Origin: Burkholderia sp. SRS-W-2-2016
GTDB taxonomy: Bacteria > Pseudomonadota > Gammaproteobacteria > Burkholderiales > Burkholderiaceae
Assembly: GCF_001931485.1 (NCBI RefSeq)
Contig: NZ_MSDV01000018.1
Coordinates: forward strand, 62,001-126,000
Length of the DNA stretch: 64,000 nt
Reading direction: 5' to 3'
The translations under genes and the position numbers were made by a program. Positions 38,092 through 46,657 of the stretch are shown piece after piece. The notes beneath the pieces were generated by a model. It worked only from the letters and a program-made list of their open reading frames with translations, had not been told where the DNA came from and searched no databases. Every line of letters begins with the position of its first letter. Within the stretch, counting starts at the first letter, position 1.

Positions 38092-39144
38092 TCACTTGAG
38101 CAGGTCTTCCACGAGTGCCGGGGGAACGTAATGGGGGCCGTCGAACAGATAGGTCCGGTAGCCGCGATAGGCGTCGAGTTGCGGTTTGAGTTCGGCGGCG
38201 GTGGCCGCGCGGAATTGGCCGCCGGTGCCGGGCCGGAACGCTTCGGCGATGATCCGCACGCGCGCCGCGCCGAGCCGCGCGGCCAGCGCGTCGGCATACT
38301 CGCGCGCTACCCGCGGCTCGCGCGTGTAGAGGCCCACGCCGTCCTGGAACAGCACGCCGACGTCGCGCGGCAGCCAGCCGTCGAGCCACTCGGCGAGCGC
38401 GGCGCCGCCGATATTCGACTGGTCGTACACGCTGATCCACAACGGGCGCGGCAGGCGCGCGAGCAGCGGGGCGAGGGCGGCGGCGTCGTGCCACGTCGGA
38501 TCGACCTCGACCGGGAAATACCAGCCGTCGATCCGCACCGGCGGCGGCGCGGCGGCCACCCGCAACGACTGCTCGACCAGTTGTTCGAGATCCTTGCGCG
38601 CGGCCGCTTCGTCGTAGCGGCCAGCGAGGCCGACGAGCGCGTGGCGCGCCCACGGCTCCTGCGCGATGCGCGCCCAGTCGGGCAGTTGCGCGGCAGCCGG
38701 CAAGCCGGTGCCGCTCACGTAGGCGACGCCGTCCACCACCGTCCACTGCACCAGCAGATCGGTTGCGCCCAGGCGCGCCCAGTCGCCGCGCGGGTGCAGA
38801 TGCGCGTTGTCGAGCTGCCACGCGATGCCGTCCACGAGCGGCGGCTGCTGGCAGCCGGCCAGCAGGCTCAGCGCGAGGACGGCGCAAGCGCGGCGGAACG
38901 TGCGGGAGTAAGCGTGGGAATCGGCGTGGGAATCGGCGTGGGAATCGGCGTGGGAATCGGCGTGGGAATCGGCGCGGGAGTTGGCGCGGGAATCGGCGCG
39001 GGAATCGGCGCGAGAACCGGCGCGAGAACCGGCGCAGGAACCGGCGTGGGAACCGGCGCGAGAACCGGCGCGAGAACCGGCGCGGGAGCAAACGCGGCGG
39101 ACGGCGCGCAGCCGTTCGCGCAGCGAGGCGAGGGGCGTCGTCAT
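38092..39144 (-). CDS. Probable lipoprotein with TIM-barrel glycosidase-like domain and repetitive N-terminal extension
   Basis: 350 residues. A lipoprotein signal (CAVLALSLLAGCQQP) is preceded by about 75 residues made mainly of tetrapeptides AGSR, ADSR and ADSH. These come from a 12-bp tandem repeat. No alternative start codon lies between the repeat and the lipobox. The ATG at 39144 overlaps the nfrB stop (ATGA). The mature domain has DGIAWQLDN, RIDGWYFPVEVDPTWHD, LWISVYDQSNIGG, VLFQDGVGLYTREP and RIIAEAFRPG, a pattern resembling DUF4434-type TIM-barrel glycoside hydrolases. It may be the counterpart of YbcH beside E. coli nfrAB, or a polymer-trimming hydrolase. Neither is established. Confidence 0.72.
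   Translation of the reverse strand: MTTPLASLRERLRAVRRVCSRAGSRAGSRAGSHAGSCAGSRAGSRADSRADSRANSRADSHADSHADSHADSHADSHAYSRTFRRACAVLALSLLAGCQQPPLVDGIAWQLDNAHLHPRGDWARLGATDLLVQWTVVDGVAYVSGTGLPAAAQLPDWARIAQEPWARHALVGLAGRYDEAAARKDLEQLVEQSLRVAAAPPPVRIDGWYFPVEVDPTWHDAAALAPLLARLPRPLWISVYDQSNIGGAALAEWLDGWLPRDVGVLFQDGVGLYTREPRVAREYADALAARLGAARVRIIAEAFRPGTGGQFRAATAAELKPQLDAYRGYRTYLFDGPHYVPPALVEDLLK
38911..39090. repeat. 12-bp tandem repeat, about 15 units
   Basis: About 15 degenerate units of the form GGCGTGGGAATC / GGCGCGAGAACC lie in the 5' part of the lipoprotein gene. Five units at the low-coordinate end are nearly identical, which points to recent expansion. On the coding strand they specify AGSR, ADSR and ADSH tetrapeptides. 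Unit length keeps the frame. Confidence 0.92.
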
Positions 39145-41366
39145 GCGGGTAGTCCGTCGTTGGCGGGCACGGGCTGTGCTTGCGTCGTCGTCGTCGCGGT
39201 AGACGCGACAGCCACCGCCGCCGGCTGCGCTTGCGCCCCCACCGGCTGCGCGGGCGCCGTCGCGCGCACCCGCTGCTGCACCTCGATCGCCAGCGCGAGC
39301 GCCTCGCGCGTGATCACGCCGCGCGCCATCATGAAGTCGCCGATGCGGCCGTCGCGGTCCGGCCGGTAGTGCGTGAGCGCCGCCTCGAAGCGCTCGCGCG
39401 TGACGTGGCCCAATTCGATCAGCAGATCGCCGAGCAGCGGCACGCGCGGCGCGTCCTGTTCGAGCGCGTCGGCGTCGCCGCGCAACACGCGCAGGCCGGC
39501 GGCGATCTCGCTCTCGCGCAGGATCTGCTGCGCGAGCGGCTGGCCGAGCGCGGCCTCGATCTGCGCGCGCGCTTCGTCGCCGAGCGGGCTGGCGGCGAGC
39601 ACGATCGCGCGGCCACGCTCGTCCTCGCCCTGCACCAGCACCCGGTGGCGGATCGCCAGCGCGGCCGGCAGGCGCTCGCGGTCGGCGCGCAGACGCGCCG
39701 GGTCGAGCCGCGCGCGCGGCAGGCCGGTCTGGAACGCGATCGCCTCGGCGAGCGTTTCCTCGTCGAGCCAGCCCTTGGCCATCAGCACGCGACCGAGCGG
39801 CGCTTCGTGCGCGTGATCATCCTCCAGCGCGAGCGCGAGCTGCCTATCGTCGATCACCTGCCACGCGAGCAGCAGTTCGCCGAGCCGCTGACGACGGTCG
39901 GCGGGCAGGCCGTCGGCGGACGGGAAGTCGTGCATCGTCTTGTCCCACGCGAGGCGCTTGCCGGTCGCGAGATGCGCGAGATACATCCGCCACGCGCGCC
40001 CGACCGCGAGAAAGTTGACGAAGTTGCCGACGATCATCCGCGGCACCGCCATCAGACCGTGCTCCCAGCCGTAGAGCCGCTTCACGAAATGAACCCGCTG
40101 CACCACCCGCAGCGCGAGCGCGACGACGTTGAGCCACAGCACGAGATGCATCCACGTGGCGTCGATGAACGGCGACGGCGGCAACTCCGGTCCGTAGCCG
40201 AGCGCGGCCACGATCATGAAAAGCAGGAACTGCAGCAGCACCGCATACGCGGCCATCCCGACGAACGCGGTGACGATGCCCTTGCGGTCGCGAAACAGCA
40301 GGTAGCGGTTCGCGAGCGAGCCGTTCCAGCCGTTCTGCGCCCAGCCTTGCAGGCCGATGCCGAGAGTCCAGCGCGCGCGCTGCCGGTACGCGGTGCGCAG
40401 CGTGTCGGGGAACAGCTCACGCACGCACAGCGGCATCGTCACGATCACGTCGCGCGGTTTGCCGAAGCCGAACCAGCTCGCGCGGCGGCTGCGGAACTGC
40501 ACCGGAAAGCGCGCGAAAATCGACTGCATGCCGAGCTTCGAGAGCCGCGCGCCGACGTCGTAGTCTTCGGTCAGGCTGTCGGTGTTGAACGGCTGGTTGG
40601 CGGTGCTTTCGCACAGCGCGAGCAGCGCGCGGCGCGAGAAGCAGGTGCCCACGCCGGCCGACGGCACCGCGCCCACCAGGCTTTCGCGCACGACCAGATC
40701 CTTCGCGTGCCATTCGGCGAACTCGTCCATGTAGGTGCCGGCCACGAGTTCGTACCAGTTGCGCTCCAGCGAGCACACCGGCAGCTGGATCATGTCCTTG
40801 CGCGGCAGCAGATAGTTGAAGAAGCGCAATTCCAGCGAATGCAGCACGTCCTCGCTGTCGTGCAGAACCACGCCGGCGAACTCCACGCCGCTCTCGCGCT
40901 CGTGCGCGAAGATCGCCTGGATCACCCAGTTCAGGCAGTCGGCCTTGCAGGTCGGGCCGTCGTGCGGCACTTCCACGCGGCGCAACTGGCGATAGCGGCG
41001 GCGCATCCGCTCGACTTCCTCGATGGTCTTCGCATCGTTCACGTAGGTGCCGACGAAGATCATGTAGTTGCGATAGTCGAGCACCTTCACCGCGTCCTCG
41101 ACCATCGCCGCGATCACGTCGTATTCGAGCCACGCGGGCACCATGATCGCGAGCGGCTGCTCGTCGCGCATATGCAACTGCTCGACCGTGAGCGGCCGGT
41201 AGGTGCGCTTCACGGTCAGCGCGCGCCACGTCTCGCGCACCCAGTACCAGCCGTCGATGAACAGATCGTCGAGGCTGGAGAGCAGGATCGCCACCGCGAT
41301 CGCGCCCGCCGCGTATTGCAGCGACTGGAAGTATTGCGCGGCGAAGTAGCGCGCCAGCAGGCTCAC
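39141..41366 (-). CDS. nfrB: NfrB-like inner-membrane glycosyltransferase with C-terminal c-di-GMP-binding (MshEN) region
   Basis: 741 residues, close to E. coli NfrB (745). A membrane segment near residues 17-35 is followed by a GT2 domain: IMVPAWLEYDVI, LHDSEDVLHSLELR, the TED motif in TDSLTEDYDVG, and QRARWTLGIGLQGW (QxxRW). Three further membrane segments follow. The C-terminus has a T2SSE_N/MshEN pattern (RLGELLLAWQVIDDRQLALAL..LGRVLMAKGWLDEETLAEAI) and a second, shorter copy (LLGDLLIELGHVTRERFEAAL..IGDFMMARGVITREALALAI). In E. coli, NfrB polymerises a ManNAc-type glycan and is switched on by c-di-GMP at this domain. The GTG start overlaps the BcsB-like stop (GTGA). Confidence 0.9.
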   Translation of the reverse strand: MSLLARYFAAQYFQSLQYAAGAIAVAILLSSLDDLFIDGWYWVRETWRALTVKRTYRPLTVEQLHMRDEQPLAIMVPAWLEYDVIAAMVEDAVKVLDYRNYMIFVGTYVNDAKTIEEVERMRRRYRQLRRVEVPHDGPTCKADCLNWVIQAIFAHERESGVEFAGVVLHDSEDVLHSLELRFFNYLLPRKDMIQLPVCSLERNWYELVAGTYMDEFAEWHAKDLVVRESLVGAVPSAGVGTCFSRRALLALCESTANQPFNTDSLTEDYDVGARLSKLGMQSIFARFPVQFRSRRASWFGFGKPRDVIVTMPLCVRELFPDTLRTAYRQRARWTLGIGLQGWAQNGWNGSLANRYLLFRDRKGIVTAFVGMAAYAVLLQFLLFMIVAALGYGPELPPSPFIDATWMHLVLWLNVVALALRVVQRVHFVKRLYGWEHGLMAVPRMIVGNFVNFLAVGRAWRMYLAHLATGKRLAWDKTMHDFPSADGLPADRRQRLGELLLAWQVIDDRQLALALEDDHAHEAPLGRVLMAKGWLDEETLAEAIAFQTGLPRARLDPARLRADRERLPAALAIRHRVLVQGEDERGRAIVLAASPLGDEARAQIEAALGQPLAQQILRESEIAAGLRVLRGDADALEQDAPRVPLLGDLLIELGHVTRERFEAALTHYRPDRDGRIGDFMMARGVITREALALAIEVQQRVRATAPAQPVGAQAQPAAVAVASTATTTTQAQPVPANDGLPA

Positions 41367-43702
41367 TCGGGCGTCCCCTGGCTGCGCCGTTGCTTGCGGC
41401 GGCGGGTTACGGTCGCCAGCAGCAACAGCAGCGCGAACGCGCCGACGAGCGCCGTCGGCACCGCCCACGTCCACCATTGCCGGCGCCACGGTGCGCGCTC
41501 GTCGTCGTCGGTGTCGAGGGCTCCGTCGGCGCGGCGGGTGTCCAGCGTCTTGAGCACGCCGTCGCCGCTCACCACCGCGACGTTGCCGTGCTGCAGCTGC
41601 AGGCTCGCGGGCAACACCGGCTCGTGCTCGCCGAGGCTGCGCCAGACGATGCCGCTCGCGCGATCCGCGCGCACCACGTCGAACACGCTGACGCCAGCGA
41701 GCTTCGCGACGCCGCTGGCCGCGTACAGCGCGCGGCCTTGCGGGTCGGCGATCGTCAGGCCGTCGCCTTGCACGCGCACGGCCGGGTCCGGGCGTTCGAC
41801 GGCCACGCCGAGCGCGAGGAACGGCTCGGCGGGCGCGATCCGTTCGCCGTCGGCGGCGACGCGCAGCACGGCCCGCTGCGGCGCGATGCCGACCGCGTTG
41901 GCCAGATGCGCGACGCGCGCGAGCGTGTCGGTCGAGCGCGCCGGATACGCGGCGGGCACGTAGACCGCGGAGCCCGACGCGTAGCGGCCGACCATGCCGG
42001 TGAAGGTATCGCCCGCATCGGCCTTGGCGAGGGTCAGGTGGCTGCCCGGCAGGACCGCGACCGGATAGCCTTCGGCGCGCGCGCAGCCGCCGTCGCTTTG
42101 CCGCTGGAACGCGACCCGCAGCGTGTTGCTGGCCGCCAGCAGATAGCGCGGAATATGGGCGCTGACGCGCTCGTTGCGGCCGCGCGCGTTCAGCAGTTGC
42201 GCGCCGATCAGCGCGTCGTTGAAGTAGATCGACGCGACCACGCCGCTGCCGTGCGAGTTCGGCGCGGCGGCGAGTTCGAGCACCACGTCGTCGGGCAAAC
42301 GGCCCGCGCCGGCCGCCGCGGCGAGGTCGAACCGGGTCTGCCACTGCGCTTCGCGCAGCACGCTGAGGGTGCCCGGTTCGCCGCCGAGCGCGGCCAGCGA
42401 GACCTGTTCGACGTCGTGACGCGCGTTGCCGTCGAGCTCGTGCACGACCAGCTGGTTCGATACGTTCACCGCGCGCCACATCTGCGCGAGCGCGGCGATG
42501 CCCTGGGTGTCGCCCGCCACGATCGCCGCCTGGCCGCCGATATGCACGAGCCGCAATTCGCCCGCGGCGAGCGGCGCGACCAGCGGCGCGGCGACCTGCG
42601 CGCGCCACGCGGCGAATGCGTCGCGCGCGTCCGGCGACGCGTTCGCGGCTTGCGCGGCGAGCGCGTCGAGCGCGCCATTGAGCGACGCGCGCAGCGTGTC
42701 GTCCATCAGGATCAGGTCGAGCGGCAATGCGCCGCGCGGCGCGATGACCAGCAACGCGGCCAGCTCGGCCGGGTTGGCGACGCGATGCGGGCCGCCCGCG
42801 GCCAACGCCGCGAACGCGGGCAGCGTCTGCAACGCGGCCGGCACGGCGGGCGCGCCGAGTTCGACGGTGTCGCCGGGCGCGGGCCACGCGCGCACTTGCG
42901 GCTCGCGGCCGTCGCGCTGCAGCAGCGCGAGTTCGCGCCAGCCGGCGTCGTAGTGCGCGGTGTCCAGATGCGCCGACGAAATCAGCAGCGTGGGCGCGAG
43001 CGGCAGCGCGCTCCACGCGGTGCGCAGATCCTTGATGTCGCGGGTGTCGTAGCGATACGACAGCGACGTCAGCGGCGCGACGCGCAGCACGTTGCCGATC
43101 GCGGTCTGGTCCGAGCACACCGTATCGGCGACGACCGAACTCCAGTCGAGGCCGATCCGCACATAGCCGCTCGGGCGCGCGTCGCCGCCGACGCCGACCG
43201 CCAGCGCCGCGTCGCCTTGCGGCTGCGTGAGCGCGCGGGCGAGCGCGGGGGTGCCGTCGATCGACACCAGCAGCGTGGTGCGGCCGCCGTCGGCGCGCAG
43301 GTAGCTGCTGTCGAGCTGCAGTTCGCCGTCCGCGATCGGTACGCCGGCCGGCACCGGGAAGTAGAACTCGCGGCGGCTGGCGGGGGCGTCGAGCGTGGTC
43401 GTGCCGCTGATGCCGAGCCCGTTCAGCGCGATCGTGCGCCGGACCGTGGGGTTGGCGGCTTCGGCGAGGGCTTTTGCGAATGGGTTGGTGTTTGGGGCGG
43501 CAGCGGCTGGTGCTGGTGCTGTTGCTGGCGCTGCTGGTGCCGCGGCGGCAGAGGTTGCGGCGGCAGACGGCGCACTCGACGCACTCGACACCGCCGTGGC
43601 GGGCGCCGGGCCGTGGACCGTCGGCGTGGGATTCGGCGCGGCGGCCACGCCGATCGCATTGCAGGCGGCCAGCGCGAGCGCCATCAGCGATGCGCGATGC
43701 AT
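41363..43702 (-). CDS. BcsB-like periplasmic polysaccharide synthase subunit
   Basis: 779 residues with a signal peptide, a Pro/Ala/Ser-rich linker, a large beta-rich periplasmic body and one C-terminal membrane helix (WTWAVPTALVGAFALLLLLA) before a basic tail. This is the architecture of BcsB, the cellulose synthase partner. Recognisable segments include REFYFPVPAGVPIADGELQLDSSY, FNDALIGAQLLNARG and a terminal helix. Overlap of its stop with the nfrB GTG argues that it partners NfrB at the membrane. The E. coli nfrAB locus has no such gene, to my knowledge. Start: ATG 43702; GTG 43756 would lengthen the n-region of the signal peptide. Confidence 0.75.
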   Translation of the reverse strand: MHRASLMALALAACNAIGVAAAPNPTPTVHGPAPATAVSSASSAPSAAATSAAAAPAAPATAPAPAAAAPNTNPFAKALAEAANPTVRRTIALNGLGISGTTTLDAPASRREFYFPVPAGVPIADGELQLDSSYLRADGGRTTLLVSIDGTPALARALTQPQGDAALAVGVGGDARPSGYVRIGLDWSSVVADTVCSDQTAIGNVLRVAPLTSLSYRYDTRDIKDLRTAWSALPLAPTLLISSAHLDTAHYDAGWRELALLQRDGREPQVRAWPAPGDTVELGAPAVPAALQTLPAFAALAAGGPHRVANPAELAALLVIAPRGALPLDLILMDDTLRASLNGALDALAAQAANASPDARDAFAAWRAQVAAPLVAPLAAGELRLVHIGGQAAIVAGDTQGIAALAQMWRAVNVSNQLVVHELDGNARHDVEQVSLAALGGEPGTLSVLREAQWQTRFDLAAAAGAGRLPDDVVLELAAAPNSHGSGVVASIYFNDALIGAQLLNARGRNERVSAHIPRYLLAASNTLRVAFQRQSDGGCARAEGYPVAVLPGSHLTLAKADAGDTFTGMVGRYASGSAVYVPAAYPARSTDTLARVAHLANAVGIAPQRAVLRVAADGERIAPAEPFLALGVAVERPDPAVRVQGDGLTIADPQGRALYAASGVAKLAGVSVFDVVRADRASGIVWRSLGEHEPVLPASLQLQHGNVAVVSGDGVLKTLDTRRADGALDTDDDERAPWRRQWWTWAVPTALVGAFALLLLLATVTRRRKQRRSQGTPE

Positions 43703-43823
43703 GCCGCGGCGGCGCGCCTGGGCGCGGCCGGCTCGGGAGACGGGGAGTGAAGTCACGATCGTCGCGAAGTGGAAATAGGCAGGAGAAAGGGACGCGTGGG
43801 GCCAGCCGGTTCGAGGTGCTGGC

Positions 43824-45107
43824 TTACGGGGGCGCCGGAGCGGCGGCGCCGCGCGCGGCTGCGGCGCAGCGGTCGCGTTCGCCGAGTTCGCTTTTGCGTT
43901 CGTTGCGTTCGCCGGGTGCGGTCGGTTCACCGCGTTCGCCGCGCTCACCGTGTCCACGGTCCTCGCTCGCGCCGCCGAACTCATCGAACCGGCGTCCCGC
44001 CAGACAGGCGACGATGCGCGCCGACGCCCGGCCGTCGCCATACGGATTGACGCGCCGCGCGAACTCGCCGTAAGCGAGCGGATCGCGCAGCAGCGCGCGC
44101 ACCTCGCGCACGATCGACTCGCGCGCGGTGCCGACCAGACGCACCGTGCCGGCCGCGACCGCTTCGGGCCGCTCGGTCACCTCGCGCATCACCAGCACGG
44201 GCTTGCCGAGCGCGGGGGCTTCTTCCTGCACGCCGCCCGAGTCGGTGAGGATCAGCGTCGCGCGCCGCATCAGCCAGACGAAGCCGACATAGTCGAGCGG
44301 TTCGATCAGATGCACGTTGCGCATGTTGCCGAGCGTCGCCTGCACGGGGCCGCGCACGTTCGGATTCAGGTGGACCGGATAGACGATTTGCACGTCGTCG
44401 CCGGCGGCCAGTTCGGCCAGCGCCGCGCAGATATTCGCGAAGCCGGGGCCGAAGCTTTCGCGGCGATGGCCGGTCACGAGCAGCAGCGGCCGCGTGCCGT
44501 CGATGAAACTCATGCGCGCTTCGAGCGCGGCGCGCAGCGACGCATCCGCGTCGAGCCGGGCGAGGGTTTCATGCAGCGCGTCGATTACCGTGTTGCCGGT
44601 GACGATCACGCGCCCGGCCAGTGCTTCGCGCGCGAGATTGGCCTTCGAACTGGCGGTCGGCGCGAACAGCAGGTCGCTCGCGACGTCGACCACGCGCCGG
44701 TTCATTTCTTCGGGCCAGGGCTGTTGCAAATTGCCGGTGCGCAGGCCCGCCTCGATGTGGCCGACCGGAATGCGTCGATGGAACGCGGCGAGCGCGGCCA
44801 TGCTGGCGGTGGTGGTGTCGCCGTGCACCAGCACGCGGTCCGGCTGCGCGCGTTCGAACACTTCGTCGAGCGATGCGAACAGCCGCGAGGCCAGCGCGTT
44901 GAGCGTCTGGTTCGCGGTCATCAGCGCGAGATCGTAGTGCGGCGTGATGCGAAAAAATTCCAGCACTTGCGCGAGCATCGAGCCGTGTTGCCCGGTCACG
45001 CAAACGAGCGATTCGATTTCCCGGTCTGCTTCCAGCTGCTTGACGAGCGGCGCCATCTTGATGGCTTCCGGCCTCGTGCCGAACACCGACATGATTCGTA
45101 CAGGCAT
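43824..45107 (-). CDS. wecB: UDP-N-acetylglucosamine 2-epimerase (non-hydrolysing)
   Basis: 427 residues. It interconverts UDP-GlcNAc and UDP-ManNAc in the cytoplasm. Catalytic and binding residues are present: SVFGTRPEAIKMAPL at the N-terminus, HGDTTTASMAAL, GHIEAGLRTGN, PWPEEMNRR, VTGHRRESFG, and the LTDSGGVQEEAPALGKPVLVMR nucleotide site (read in parts). The last about 55 residues are a charged, GERGERGE-containing extension not expected for the family. As first gene of the operon it would supply UDP-ManNAc to NfrB, matching the WecB dependence of the E. coli NfrAB glycan. No clear Shine-Dalgarno precedes ATG 45107. Confidence 0.93.
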   Translation of the reverse strand: MPVRIMSVFGTRPEAIKMAPLVKQLEADREIESLVCVTGQHGSMLAQVLEFFRITPHYDLALMTANQTLNALASRLFASLDEVFERAQPDRVLVHGDTTTASMAALAAFHRRIPVGHIEAGLRTGNLQQPWPEEMNRRVVDVASDLLFAPTASSKANLAREALAGRVIVTGNTVIDALHETLARLDADASLRAALEARMSFIDGTRPLLLVTGHRRESFGPGFANICAALAELAAGDDVQIVYPVHLNPNVRGPVQATLGNMRNVHLIEPLDYVGFVWLMRRATLILTDSGGVQEEAPALGKPVLVMREVTERPEAVAAGTVRLVGTARESIVREVRALLRDPLAYGEFARRVNPYGDGRASARIVACLAGRRFDEFGGASEDRGHGERGERGEPTAPGERNERKSELGERDRCAAAARGAAAPAPP

Positions 45108-45903
45108 TGTTGCAATGGTCTTTTTTATTGCCGCATGCCGCCGGGCCGGCGTTCCCGGCGAATGGCATACGAACGCGGCCGCGCCGGGCGTGAGCCCGCG
45201 GCCTGGTTGGCATTATCTGGATCCCGCGGATTGCGGGTGGTCTTCGTTGCCGGCCCCCGTCGCCAGCTGGTCGGCGCGGATTCTAACCGGCCTCGATCGA
45301 TCGGACATGCAGGTCGATGAGGGGAATTCTCTCCGTAAAACAATTGAAAAAGCGGAATCTGCTCGCCATTCCTGTTCGACCTCGGCAAATCCATCCGGTC
45401 AATCGTTTGGCATTCGGCGCCGGTGGCTGAATCGTCGCGGCGGCTTGGGGCGGTTTTGCCCGCTTGCTCCGGTTGCCCCGGTTGCTGTCACGGCACGACG
45501 GCGTGCGACGCGGCGGAGGTTCGAGCGGCGGCGATTGCCTTCGCGCGTTAGCCGGCGCGGTCCACCGCAGCCATGCTGGCATTGTCGGCCGGACCTGCTC
45601 ATGGCTAGGCGCGGAATAGCGCGATTAATTGGCTTTTAATCGGCGGTCGGCGGGGAGTATTTCTCTTAAGAGAAACGTCCGGGAGGGGGCGGCTTTGCTG
45701 TTGCGAGATAGCGTCGGAGCTTTGCCGCCGCCGGCGCTGGCCGGCGGTTCGGACGATGAAATCCGGCGGAGCGGCAGAGCAGCAGAGCGGCAGACCGGCG
45801 AACGGGGCGGGGGTAGCGGCCGTCGCTGGCGCGGCGGCCCGTGGAGGATCATGCTGGCGCGGGTGGCCAGAGCGGCGGGTTGGAGGAAACCGGTGACGCT
45901 CGC
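45108..45903. other. Intergenic region upstream of the EPS operon, 796 bp
   Basis: No credible gene. It should hold the operon promoter. It contains a 16-bp perfect palindrome at 45660-45675 and a GC hairpin (CCGCCGG/CCGGCGG, 45728-45747) that could end lysE transcription. Composition is more AT-rich near 45305-45365 and 45615-45675. Confidence 0.5.
45660..45675. promoter_or_regulatory. 16-bp perfect palindrome, possible operator
   Basis: TTTCTCTTAAGAGAAA is fully self-complementary. Its core TCTCTTAAGAGAA recurs with one change as TCTCATAAGAGAA in the lysE-argP gap at 46661. It is about 230 bp downstream of lysE and 550 bp upstream of wecB. Confidence 0.45.
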
Positions 45904-46593
45904 TCAGCGCAACTGCGTGACCGCGAGCAGCAACACCATGCTGCCGATCGCGCCATCCAGCACGCGCCACGCGGTCGCGCGGCGAAACAGCGGCGCGAGC
46001 AGGCGCGCGCCATAGCCGAGACCGACGAACCACACCGCGCTGACCGCCATCGCGCCGAGCGCGAACGCGACCCGCGCACCTTCCGGTTCTCTCGCGCCGG
46101 CCGTGCCGATCAGAAGAAACGTATCCAGATACACGTGCGGATTGAGCCATGTGAATGCGAGCGTCATCAGCACGATCGGCAGCGCGCGCTGCACCGGCGG
46201 CGCTGCATGGGCCGCACCGTTAGTCACACCGTTAGCTACACCGTTATCCGGCCCATTGACCGAACCCTCGACAGCAGCAGCCGTACCGCCATCGAGCACC
46301 GCATGCCCCGGCCGCACCGCGCGGCGCAGCGCATTGATCCCGAACCATGCGAGATACGCGAGCCCGACATAGAGCATCGCGTGCACGAAGCGCGGGAAGC
46401 GCTCCATCAGCACCGCGGCGCCGCCGACGCCCGCGCCGATCAGAATGAAATCCGACAACGTGCACAGCAGCACGATCTTGCCGACGTGCGAGCGCATGAT
46501 CCCCTGGCGCAGCACGAATGCGTTCTGCGCGCCGATCGTCACGATCAGCGACGCGCACAGCGCCGCGCCGTGGGAAAACGACAACCAGTTCAT
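45904..46593 (-). CDS. LysE/ArgO-family amino-acid exporter
   Basis: A 229-residue inner-membrane protein with six hydrophobic segments. The family opening is IGAQNAFVLRQGI, then LLCTLSDFILIGAGVGG, and TWLNPHVYLDTFLLIG in the second half. LysE/ArgO exports lysine, arginine or toxic analogues. A variable Asn/Gly/Ala-rich loop lies between segments 3 and 4. It is divergent from an ArgP/LysG-type regulator, the standard arrangement for ligand-induced export. The start at 46593 (MNWLSF) is preferred over ATG 46620. Confidence 0.92.
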   Translation of the reverse strand: MNWLSFSHGAALCASLIVTIGAQNAFVLRQGIMRSHVGKIVLLCTLSDFILIGAGVGGAAVLMERFPRFVHAMLYVGLAYLAWFGINALRRAVRPGHAVLDGGTAAAVEGSVNGPDNGVANGVTNGAAHAAPPVQRALPIVLMTLAFTWLNPHVYLDTFLLIGTAGAREPEGARVAFALGAMAVSAVWFVGLGYGARLLAPLFRRATAWRVLDGAIGSMVLLLAVTQLR

Positions 46594-46657
46594 AGAAGGT
46601 CCCGAAAACGGAAGAGGCAATGGACGAAGCGAAACATTGGCGCTAGTCTGCGGGCTG

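Noticed and set aside
38911..39090. Possible CRISPR array or minisatellite of non-coding type
   Set aside because: Units are contiguous 12-mers without spacers and lie in frame inside the lipoprotein gene, so it is a coding tandem repeat.
37699..39369. Plus-strand frame with Gly-Val-Gly-Ile repeats over the lipoprotein and nfrA genes
   Set aside because: The repeat peptide arises from the antisense of the 12-bp repeat. It has no ribosome site, and the flanking minus-strand genes are well supported.
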